The notes under the pieces: generated by a model
The model's input: the letters and a program-made list of their open reading frames with translations, nothing else
Told to the model about the DNA's origin: nothing
Database searches by the model: none
Made by a program: the position numbers and the translations under genes
Assembly: GCA_016844285.1 (NCBI GenBank)
Contig: JAENIS010000061.1
Span: 1 to 9,869 of the forward strand
DNA from: Dehalococcoidales bacterium
Lineage (GTDB): Bacteria > Chloroflexota > Dehalococcoidia > Dehalococcoidales > UBA2162
DNA length: 9,869 nucleotides
Direction of reading: 5' to 3'
Part shown: one piece after another, positions 1 to 5,204 of the stretch
Position numbering within the stretch: the first letter of the stretch is position 1
Layout: every line of letters begins with the position of its first letter

Positions 1-450
1 GGCACGATTGGTTAGTTGTAAGTCCTGTGTTCCCAGATTAAGGTTCTGAGAATAATAGGTTATGAATGCTGCAATGGCCTCCACATAGTCCCTCAGCACG
101 CTGTTCATTAAGAGATGAAAGTCTTGAAACTTTTGGGGAGGGAGTACTCCAGCAAAGTCATTCATATCTTGGCGGAACCACTGCCGAACATTCTCTAGGT
201 GAGCAATAGCTTGCTGTAGCGCCTGCCGTTGTTCAGATTCAGTCCTAGCTGACCTGACCAGTGCTCCTACGCTCTCTAGTCCTGTGTTGTATTCCTTTCG
301 ATGGTTATAGAATCTATCGACAATGGCATTTACACTCGCTTGATAGGCTTGTTCACGGGATTGTGTAGGGCCCGTAGTGCATCCAGTGAAACTGGGAATT
401 AGTATTGCTATCAGAGCTATAGCTGGAAGTAACTTGACTAGAATTTTCAT
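1..450 (-). CDS. Putative lipoprotein, C-terminus beyond the left edge
   Basis: Reading leftward from the ATG at 450-448, the frame stays open for 150 codons and leaves the window, so the C-terminus is missing. The protein starts MKILVKLLPA and continues with a hydrophobic stretch to about residue 20. SFTGC then follows, a lipobox with the candidate acylated cysteine at C24; Phe at -3 is less usual than Leu. The mature part is hydrophilic and predicted helical, rich in Gln, Arg and Glu, with no motif I recognise. AGGAGGT at 462-456 lies 5 bases before the ATG, a strong ribosome binding site. It is probably the third gene of a small operon, 20 bp after the 70-residue membrane protein. It is likely exported and membrane-tethered; its function is unknown. 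Confidence 0.75.
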   Translation of the reverse strand, partial: MKILVKLLPAIALIAILIPSFTGCTTGPTQSREQAYQASVNAIVDRFYNHRKEYNTGLESVGALVRSARTESEQRQALQQAIAHLENVRQWFRQDMNDFAGVLPPQKFQDFHLLMNSVLRDYVEAIAAFITYYSQNLNLGTQDLQLTNRA

Positions 451-470
451 AGCTTACCTCCTATTCCCTT

Positions 471-683
471 TTATTTTATTGCCCATTTATACATGCAGTA
501 GCCCATTACTACGAAACCCAAGATGGTAAATAGAAAACCGAGCACACCAAAGCTATACTGAGGCGATATTCCTATCCACACAAACTTGTCAACAAGCGCC
601 CCAACTACTTGCGTTACTAGCCCTAACGCAACTGCCACTATTCCAAGAAGTATTCTTAGTCCAATGCTCTTCTGGCGTTTCAT
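471..683 (-). CDS. Small two-helix membrane protein, function unknown
   Basis: This 70-residue protein starts MKRQKSIGLR, a basic cytoplasmic end. Two hydrophobic segments follow, at about residues 9-30 and 43-65, joined by a short loop containing DKFVWIGISPQYS. It ends YKWAIK. A GGTGAGG-like ribosome binding site lies just upstream of the ATG. The start sits 3 bases after the stop of the broken zinc-ribbon gene, and its own stop is 20 bp before the lipoprotein start, which indicates co-transcription. The basic N-terminus suggests that both ends face the cytoplasm. I recognise no family. Its position between a cytoplasmic zinc-ribbon reading frame and a lipoprotein suggests an envelope role, but that is inference. 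Confidence 0.65.
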   Translation of the reverse strand: MKRQKSIGLRILLGIVAVALGLVTQVVGALVDKFVWIGISPQYSFGVLGFLFTILGFVVMGYCMYKWAIK

Positions 684-686
684 TCC

Positions 687-937
687 TCACCCCCCCTTTT
701 CTTGTTGGTTTCGCTCCTCTTGTAAACGCATAGCAAACTCTGTCCAATTGAATTTAGCTTTATCTTCTATAATTTTGTATTTCTGTACCTTCCCTTTTAC
801 CGATTTTACATATAGGAGAGATTTACATTCTTGGCAAACTATCTGCCCATCATAATTTTCTGCATCATAATTATCAGTTCATTTAATTGCCGTGGCTTAA
901 TAGCTTTCCCACATGCTAGGCATTCAATTTCAACCAT
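687..937 (-). pseudogene. Small zinc-ribbon protein gene with a frame break
   Basis: From the ATG at 937-935 the first frame reads MVEIECLACGKAIKPRQLNE and then stops at 841-839 after 32 residues. A second frame, open from 878 to the stop at 689-687, reads TDNYDAENYDGQIVCQECKS, then LLYVKSVKGKVQKYKII, and ends EERNQQEKGG. Joined, they give one protein of about 83 residues with CxxC at the start and CxxC about 25 residues later, the layout of a small zinc ribbon. The span from ATG to stop is 251 bp, one base short of a whole number of codons, so a single missing base between 878 and 842 explains the break. The ribosome binding site (AAGGAGAGG) and the tight coupling to the next gene look intact. 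The break may be a real mutation or an assembly error. Confidence 0.65.
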
Positions 938-957
938 TCGTCCTCTCCTTGATTTAC

Positions 958-986
958 TTTATATCCTCGCTCTCCTCTTCTGCCAC
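958..986 (-). promoter_or_regulatory. Candidate promoter of the zinc-ribbon/lipoprotein operon
   Basis: On the minus strand GTGGCA (986-981, four of six matches to TTGACA) is followed after 17 bases by TATAAA (963-958). The predicted transcript would start a few bases downstream, just ahead of the AAGGAGAGG ribosome binding site of the zinc-ribbon gene, giving a very short leader. This is a sequence match only. Confidence 0.4.
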
Positions 987-1013
987 TCCCTTGCCCGTTC
1001 CCAGCCGGTGTCT

Positions 1014-1034
1014 AAGAGGGGCGAAGCCCCTCTT
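1014..1034. repeat. Hairpin with 9-bp perfect stem
   Basis: AAGAGGGGC (1014-1022), loop GAA, GCCCCTCTT (1026-1034). It lies downstream of the minus-strand HNH gene and upstream of the zinc-ribbon operon. No T-run follows on either strand, so it is not a textbook intrinsic terminator. Its right half, with the following bases, resembles the left flank of the palindromic repeat copy at 4651-4717, so it may be the edge of repeat copy 1. Confidence 0.6.
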
Positions 1035-1090
1035 CTAATATCTCTCCCCCTCTCTTTGAAAAAGAGAGGGGGATTAAGGGGGTGAGATTC
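1024..1090. repeat. Dispersed palindromic repeat, copy 1
   Basis: The core is a 13-bp perfect stem: TCCCCCTCTCTTT (1045-1057), loop GAA, AAAGAGAGGGGGA (1061-1073). It is followed by TTAAGGGGGTGAGATT. The left flank AAGCCCCTCTTCTAATATCT (1024-1043) matches the left flank of copy 3 with few changes. This copy lies just after the stop codon of the HNH gene (1094). Its reverse complement encodes the meaningless peptide LTPLIPLS, which recurs with each copy. Confidence 0.8.
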
Positions 1091-1093
1091 ATA

Positions 1094-1585
1094 TCATTTA
1101 TACGGCCAGTTAAGCTCAAATTTGAACTCGGCACGTTTTTGGACCCAGACCCGCAATACCGCCTGCGAGACTTCGTGGCTGTGGACGGCAGCATGACAGC
1201 GCGGGCAGAGCACGATGAGATTACTTAGGGCGTGCGTGCCCCCATCGACCTCAGAAACAATGTGATGCACGTCCAGGAACTGGGTGTAGTTACAATAAGG
1301 GTTTTCACAACGGTACCAGACGGCGTTCATCAGGTTCCACTTGTCGCTTTCCGGCAGCGAGGACGTATCGGAGACTACCTGAGACGTATCTTCACCCGTC
1401 TCCGGGGTCATTCCTTCAGGAACGACCGGTGCTGCTGAAGTTACCTCAGCCGTCTCGCCAGCTTCCGCTTCAGCCACTTGTTCCGGCACTTCGGCCTGGG
1501 GGACGCGACGCCTTCGATAGAGCAGGTAAAACACGGCCCCGATAACTACCATCGCTGCCGCTGTTCCGATGATTACATAAGTCAT
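1094..1585 (-). CDS. Membrane-anchored HNH nuclease-like protein
   Basis: The protein has 163 residues. Residues 2-23 form one hydrophobic helix followed by RRRR (24-27), so the rest should face the cytoplasm. Residues 28-82 are a linker rich in Glu, Ala, Val, Pro and Thr, probably disordered. Residues 90-140 are an HNH domain: C93 and C98 (CENPYC), then DVHHI (D105, H107, H108), N122 in SNLIVLCPRC with C127 and C130, then H131 and H135. The zinc-binding and catalytic positions of the HNH family (known for nicking or cutting DNA) are all present, so activity is plausible. It is the last gene of the gatC-gatA operon, 18 bp after gatA, with an AAAGAGGA ribosome binding site. A membrane tether is unusual for an HNH enzyme. 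The HNH call is firm; the substrate is unknown. Confidence 0.85.
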   Translation of the reverse strand: MTYVIIGTAAAMVVIGAVFYLLYRRRRVPQAEVPEQVAEAEAGETAEVTSAAPVVPEGMTPETGEDTSQVVSDTSSLPESDKWNLMNAVWYRCENPYCNYTQFLDVHHIVSEVDGGTHALSNLIVLCPRCHAAVHSHEVSQAVLRVWVQKRAEFKFELNWPYK

Positions 1586-1603
1586 ACGCTGATTCCTCTT
1601 TCC

Positions 1604-3061
1604 CTAGATATTTGGTTTTCTCTTCTGCCACTCCGTGGCTTGTTCGTAGGCATAGGCAATGTGTAAAAGGGTTTCTTCACTGAAGGGTTTGCCGATAATC
1701 TGCATCCCGATGGGCAGTCCACCGGCAAAGCCGGCGGGGATAGAGATGGCCGGTAAGCCGGCAATGTTGATGGGCAGGGTGCAAACATCGCTCAAATACA
1801 TCTGCAACGGGTCGTCTGCCTTCTCGCCAATCTTGAAGGGGACGGTGGGAGAGGTGGGCGTGACCAGAGCGTCATACTTGGTGAAAGCCTGGTCAAATTC
1901 CTGCCGGATGATAGTACGCACCTTCTGCGCCTTGAGATAGTAAGCATCATAGTAGCCGGCAGAAAGGGCATAAGTGCCGAGCATGATGCGCCTTTTGACC
2001 TCGGCACCAAAGCCATACTGGCGGGTCTTCTCCATGGCATCCCACATGTTCTCGGCTTCCTGATAGGAGAAGCCATACTTTACCCCGTCATAGCGAGCCA
2101 GATTAGCTGAAGCCTCCGACGGGGCAATAATATAATAGACGGCCAGAGCATAGCGGGTGTGGGGCAGCGATACCTCCCAGTCTATGCTTGCCCCTAATTC
2201 CTCAAGCTTCTTGATAGCTACCCGTATTGCCGTCGCTACCTCAGCCTGCATCCCTTCCACAAAATACTCCCTGGGGATACCGAGACGAAGCCCCTTCAGG
2301 TCCGTCTTCAGGCTCCGGGTATAATCAGGCGTGGCCAGAGGGACAGAGGTCGAATCTCTGGAGTCGTAGCCGGCGATGGCATTCATCACCAGGGCACAAT
2401 CGGTGACATCCCTGGTGAGCGGCCCAATCTGGTCAAGAGAGCTGGCAAAAGCCACCAGGCCGTAGCGACTCACCCGGCCGTAGGTCGGTTTCAGGCCGGT
2501 GACGCCACAGAAGCCGGCCGGCTGGCGGATGCTACCCCCGGTATCCGAGCCTAAAGCATAAATGGTCTCACTGGCAGCGACGGCGGCTGCTGAACCCCCG
2601 CTGCTCCCGCCGGGGACACGGGCTAAATCCCAGGGGTTATGGGTAACAAAGAGGGCAGAGTTCTCCGTAGATGAACCCATGGCAAATTCGTCCATGTTGG
2701 CTTTACCGATAATCACGGCGCCGCAGTCAGTTAGTTTCTCGACCACGGTGGCATCGTAGGGGGGCACGAAGTTTGCCAGCATCTTTGATGAGCAGGTGGT
2801 ACGTATGCCTTTGGTGCACATGTTGTCCTTGATGAGCACCGGAATGCCGCTCAGAGGGTGAGCCTTACCACTGGCCAGAAGCTCATCCGCCCTTGCGGCC
2901 TGCTTTAGTGCCAGCTCATCGGTAATGGTGACGAAGGCATGAACCTCAGGCTCGACCTGCCTGATACGCTCCAGGCAAGCCCTGGTCAATTCCATGGAGG
3001 ATAGATGCCTTGACCTGAGCAACTCGTGGGCTTCGTGAATGGTTAAAGCATTAATTATCAA
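1604..3061 (-). CDS. gatA: Glutamyl/aspartyl-tRNA amidotransferase subunit A
   Basis: GatA is the glutaminase subunit of the GatCAB complex. It frees ammonia from glutamine, which GatB uses to convert Glu-tRNA(Gln) or Asp-tRNA(Asn) to the amide. The protein carries the amidase signature: K78 in LIKDN, the GGSSGGS loop with the cis-serine at about S153, and the nucleophile S177 in [12 protein letters not shown]. Their spacing matches the known Lys/cis-Ser/Ser triad. I chose the TTG at 3061-3059 because it gives 485 residues, the usual family length, and GAGGAG lies 5 bases before it. The longer reading from 3121 would add 20 residues that merely overlap the upstream gene. The start is one base after the upstream stop (3063), so translation is probably coupled. 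gatC lies three genes upstream and gatB is not in the window. Confidence 0.97.
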   Translation of the reverse strand: MIINALTIHEAHELLRSRHLSSMELTRACLERIRQVEPEVHAFVTITDELALKQAARADELLASGKAHPLSGIPVLIKDNMCTKGIRTTCSSKMLANFVPPYDATVVEKLTDCGAVIIGKANMDEFAMGSSTENSALFVTHNPWDLARVPGGSSGGSAAAVAASETIYALGSDTGGSIRQPAGFCGVTGLKPTYGRVSRYGLVAFASSLDQIGPLTRDVTDCALVMNAIAGYDSRDSTSVPLATPDYTRSLKTDLKGLRLGIPREYFVEGMQAEVATAIRVAIKKLEELGASIDWEVSLPHTRYALAVYYIIAPSEASANLARYDGVKYGFSYQEAENMWDAMEKTRQYGFGAEVKRRIMLGTYALSAGYYDAYYLKAQKVRTIIRQEFDQAFTKYDALVTPTSPTVPFKIGEKADDPLQMYLSDVCTLPINIAGLPAISIPAGFAGGLPIGMQIIGKPFSEETLLHIAYAYEQATEWQKRKPNI

Positions 3062-3062
3062 A

Positions 3063-3701
3063 CTACTCCTCTTCTTTCTGGAAAACGCTTTCCCAGCCTT
3101 CCTTAACCAGCCAGGGGACAAGTGCCAACGCGGCTACCGGGTCAGCCCACCACCAGCCCCACAGCACATTGGCGCCCAGGCCCACCAGCAAGGTCAAGTC
3201 CTGAAGGTCGCACACCAGGCTCTCGATGGCCTCTCCCCGCAGGGCACGAGAGCCTAGCTTCTTGGCCAGGCTCAGCTTGGGGAAAAATATCGCCGTCATC
3301 ACCATGGCACTGGCGACGACCAGTATGATGCCCACCATGCTCTCCCGTGGTTCAGCGAACCAGCCCAGAAGAGTCCCTGTTGACTGGACAATAATATAGG
3401 CCGATAGCAGGAAAAAGGTTACCCCAACCAGCTTCAGAGCCTTCTTTTCGGCGGCTTCTTCGTGCCCACGCTCTCGCCACTCCCGGCTCAGGTGCCAGAT
3501 GAGCACGCCACCGGCAAACAGCTCAATAAGGCTGTCCAGCCCATAAGCCAGCAAGGCAACGCTACCGGCGCCCTTTGCCGCCCAGAGGGCAACTCCTGCT
3601 TCAAGTACATTCCAGAGTTCCCCTATCCAGACCAGCAGCAAAGCCCACCGGCGAAGGCGCTGTCGGCTCAATCTATTGCCCTCGGTCACTTTCACTTCCA
3701 T
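3063..3701 (-). CDS. Short cation-diffusion-facilitator-like membrane protein
   Basis: This 212-residue protein has about five or six hydrophobic helices (about 18-40, 46-70, 88-112, 122-141 and 165-200). The segment [19 protein letters not shown] resembles helix 2 of cation efflux (CDF) transporters, with D56 and E60 in place of the usual Asp-x3-Asp. [19 protein letters not shown] (160-178) resembles helix 5, with D165 and D168 as possible ligands. The usual C-terminal cytoplasmic domain of about 80-100 residues is absent: the chain ends with FQKEEE soon after the last helix. The family call therefore rests on the membrane part, and metal transport is inference. Its ATG overlaps the end of the upstream gene by 10 bp (ATGGAAGTGA), and its stop is one base before the gatA start, so it belongs to the gat operon. 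Confidence 0.75.
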   Translation of the reverse strand: MEVKVTEGNRLSRQRLRRWALLLVWIGELWNVLEAGVALWAAKGAGSVALLAYGLDSLIELFAGGVLIWHLSREWRERGHEEAAEKKALKLVGVTFFLLSAYIIVQSTGTLLGWFAEPRESMVGIILVVASAMVMTAIFFPKLSLAKKLGSRALRGEAIESLVCDLQDLTLLVGLGANVLWGWWWADPVAALALVPWLVKEGWESVFQKEEE

Positions 3702-4141
3702 AGCTTTATTGAGTTATAGAAATCTTCCGGGTTGCTTACACTGAGCAGGATGGCATAGCTTTTGGTCGTTGGTAAATAAACCACTTTAGACGGGTCAGTA
3801 ACGAACAGCAGTGCCTTTTCCTTATTTTTCAGCCGGAACCAGCCGGCACTGTAACCCGGCAAGCCAATACCGTTAGTCCTCAGTCCTGGCTTATATTCCG
3901 GCGATGTGTCCAGGTTAATAATCCTGACCCCTTCTCCGACCACCTGCTCCTTAGGGATAAACTGCCCGTAAATATTCCCCTTTATGCGCAGTCCCTGGTC
4001 ATCAAGCTCAAAGCTGGTATTTCTGGCTGAATAGCCAATGAAGGCGAATAAAACTAATATGAAAATAAGGAAGATGCCTATGGCCGCCAGAAAGATAAAG
4101 GGCGCCGCAGAAGCAGCCGCAATCGCAAAAGTCTTCACCAT
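3692..4141 (-). CDS. Membrane-anchored bacterial PH-domain protein
   Basis: The protein has 149 residues. An N-terminal hydrophobic region (about 5-37) forms one long helix or a tight helical pair. The segment from about 65 to the end, containing GLRTNGIGLPGYSAGWFRLK, EKALLFVTDPSKVVYLPT and ending [10 protein letters not shown], matches the pattern of a small bacterial PH-like domain family as I remember it (of the bPH_5 type). Such proteins have no defined activity that I know of. TTG (4147), GTG (4144) and ATG (4141) occur in a row. I chose the ATG because the strong AGGAGGT at 4156-4150 is then 8 bases away, whereas it would be only 2 bases from the TTG. It starts 20 bp after gatC and overlaps the next gene by 10 bp, which argues for co-translation in the gat operon. 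Confidence 0.75.
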   Translation of the reverse strand: MVKTFAIAAASAAPFIFLAAIGIFLIFILVLFAFIGYSARNTSFELDDQGLRIKGNIYGQFIPKEQVVGEGVRIINLDTSPEYKPGLRTNGIGLPGYSAGWFRLKNKEKALLFVTDPSKVVYLPTTKSYAILLSVSNPEDFYNSIKLWK

Positions 4142-4161
4142 CACCAATCACCTCCTCGCTT

Positions 4162-4452
4162 TCACTCCTCAAGTACCGCCCGCACCCGGAAGAACTCGCC
4201 CTCCCGGCGCGGGGCATTAGCCAGAACATCGTCGGCAAGGAGGGAAGGCATCGCTTCATCGTCTCTCATGACATTCTGCAGAACAACGGACTGGGCAGTG
4301 GGTGAAATACCGGTGGTATCCACCTGTTGCAGTATCTCAAAGTTCTCCAGAATATCGGATAATTGCTCTCGGAGCCGGTCGACTTCGGTCTCAATCAAGC
4401 CCAGTCTGGCCAGAGCGGCGATGTGCCATACTTCCTCACGACTCAGCTTCAT
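4162..4452 (-). CDS. gatC: Glutamyl/aspartyl-tRNA amidotransferase subunit C
   Basis: GatC is the small subunit that wraps around GatA and GatB and stabilises the amidotransferase complex. The protein has 96 residues, the usual length. It opens MKLSREEVWHIAALARLGL, the typical GatC N-terminus, then has a helix containing LREQLSDILENFEILQQVDT, and ends with the family's Arg-rich tail (LANAPRREGEFFRVRAVLEE), in which the APxRE-like motif is conserved. GAGGAG lies about 10 bases upstream of the ATG. It is the first gene of a five-gene minus-strand operon. A candidate promoter lies about 140 bp upstream, and a palindromic repeat sits in the predicted leader. Unusually, two membrane-protein genes separate it from gatA. 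Confidence 0.95.
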   Translation of the reverse strand: MKLSREEVWHIAALARLGLIETEVDRLREQLSDILENFEILQQVDTTGISPTAQSVVLQNVMRDDEAMPSLLADDVLANAPRREGEFFRVRAVLEE

Positions 4453-4497
4453 GGTAATCGTGCTCCTCTTGATGCTTACTTTAACTCGGGATTGTTT

Positions 4498-4560
4498 AGC
4501 AACCTATCTCTCTTGCCCCCTTCCCTTATTAAGGGAAGGGGGATAAAGGGGGTAAGGTTA
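4498..4560. repeat. Dispersed palindromic repeat, copy 2
   Basis: A 12-bp perfect stem: CCCCCTTCCCTT (4516-4527), loop ATT, AAGGGAAGGGGG (4531-4542), followed by ATAAAGGGGGTAAGGTTA. It has the same orientation as copies 1 and 3. It falls between the gatC promoter and the gatC start, so it would be transcribed as a hairpin in the gatC leader, about 64 bases before the ATG. The stem differs from copy 3 at two positions, both compensated on the opposite arm. Confidence 0.8.
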
Positions 4561-4591
4561 ATAAACAACCTCTTTACTCTGTATTTGTCAG

Positions 4592-4621
4592 ATTATAGCA
4601 CCCGCCTTTTAATATCAGCAA
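4592..4621 (-). promoter_or_regulatory. Candidate promoter of the gatC operon
   Basis: On the minus strand a perfect TATAAT (4597-4592) is preceded by TTGCTG (4621-4616, three of six matches) at a spacing of 18 bases. The predicted start near 4585 leaves a leader of about 130 bases that contains repeat copy 2. This is supported by sequence match and by its position before the operon's first gene. Confidence 0.5.
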
Positions 4622-4635
4622 TAGAGGTTATTTGG

Positions 4636-4720
4636 TAACCTATCCCCCTAAGCCCCCTCTTAGAACATCTTTCCCCCTCTCCTTTTTAAGGAGAGGGGGA
4701 TCAAGGGGGTGAGGTTAATT
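4636..4720. repeat. Dispersed palindromic repeat, copy 3, with outer foldback
   Basis: The core is a 13-bp perfect stem: TCCCCCTCTCCTT (4672-4684), loop TTT, AAGGAGAGGGGGA (4688-4700), followed by TCAAGGGGGTGAGGTTAATT. In addition, TAACCTATCCCCCTAAG plus the following CCCCCTCT (4636-4660) is an imperfect reverse complement of the right flank (about 4692-4717). The whole block could therefore form a larger nested foldback. The left flank AAGCCCCCTCTTAGAACATC resembles that of copy 1. It lies between the gatC and nfeD promoters. Confidence 0.8.
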
Positions 4721-4770
4721 CTCCTATATCTAGCCTTGAGAATTAAGACTAATGAACAACAATCCCATCC

Positions 4771-4779
4771 TGCTATAAT
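4771..4779 (+). promoter_or_regulatory. Extended -10 promoter candidate for the NfeD-like gene
   Basis: TGCTATAAT (4771-4779) is a perfect extended -10 element. No good -35 lies at the expected distance (4751-4756 reads AATGAA). Transcription would start near 4786, right at the GGAGG ribosome binding site (4787-4791), so the leader would be only about 10 bases. Confidence 0.45.
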
Positions 4780-4795
4780 AAGGGACGGAGGCAAA

Positions 4796-5197
4796 ATGAC
4801 CACCCGGCTGATAATTGCGATCGTTACCACCCTGCTGGAGGAGGCAGTTCTAGTCGTGATTGCGCTCTGGGGCTTACCCCAGTTAGGCATACGTATCCCT
4901 TTAGCCGGTCTTATTACCATAATGGCGCTCTGGCTCGTCTGGTCTATTTTCACCTATCAGCTTGGCGGTTGGGCTTTAGCCAGAAAACACCTGATTGGCC
5001 AGTCCGATATGGTCGGCAGCAAGGGTAAGGTGGTCAGTTCCCTGTCTCCAGAGGGTCTGGTGAGAATCAAGGGTGAGCTCTGGATGGCGACCTCGGCGGA
5101 CGGAGAAGCAATGCCTGGTGATGAAATTATTGTCGTTGAGCAGAATCGCCTTAAGCTGCTGGTACGCTCGACCAGCGCGCCGGCGGACGCCGAATAG
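4796..5197 (+). CDS. Short NfeD-like membrane protein
   Basis: The protein has 133 residues from the ATG at 4796, which has GGAGG 4 bases upstream. A longer reading from 4709 starts within repeat copy 3 and adds 29 unrelated residues, so I rejected it. Two hydrophobic helices lie at about 5-25 and 33-54. The segment from about 72 to 125 (GSKGKVVSSLSPEGLVRIKG, then GELWMATSADGEAMPGDE, IIVVEQNRLKLLV) is the small OB-fold domain of the NfeD family. In known systems this domain works with stomatin/flotillin-type (SPFH) membrane proteins, often encoded next door. No such partner is visible here. The neighbour is a convergent gene of unknown function with only 7 bp between the two stop codons. Confidence 0.85.
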   Translation: MTTRLIIAIVTTLLEEAVLVVIALWGLPQLGIRIPLAGLITIMALWLVWSIFTYQLGGWALARKHLIGQSDMVGSKGKVVSSLSPEGLVRIKGELWMATSADGEAMPGDEIIVVEQNRLKLLVRSTSAPADAE

Positions 5198-5204
5198 CCC
5201 TGGC

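Noticed and set aside
842..880. Programmed -1 frameshifting in the zinc-ribbon gene
   Set aside because: No slippery heptamer of the usual form is in the correct frame, and slipping at the nearest candidate (ATTAAAT) runs directly into a TGA. A lost base is simpler.
1014..1034. Intrinsic terminator for the HNH gene
   Set aside because: The stem is good, but no T-rich tract follows on the minus strand, so termination is unsupported.
4709..4795. Longer N-terminus for the NfeD-like gene from an ATG at 4709
   Set aside because: The extra 29 residues begin inside repeat copy 3, contain the promoter-like sequence, and lack a binding site. The ATG at 4796 has GGAGG.
4660..4953. Minus-strand frames containing LTPLIPLS next to the repeats (also at 1012-1194)
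   Set aside because: The peptide is just the translated palindromic repeat; the same phrase appears wherever the repeat does, so it is not a gene.
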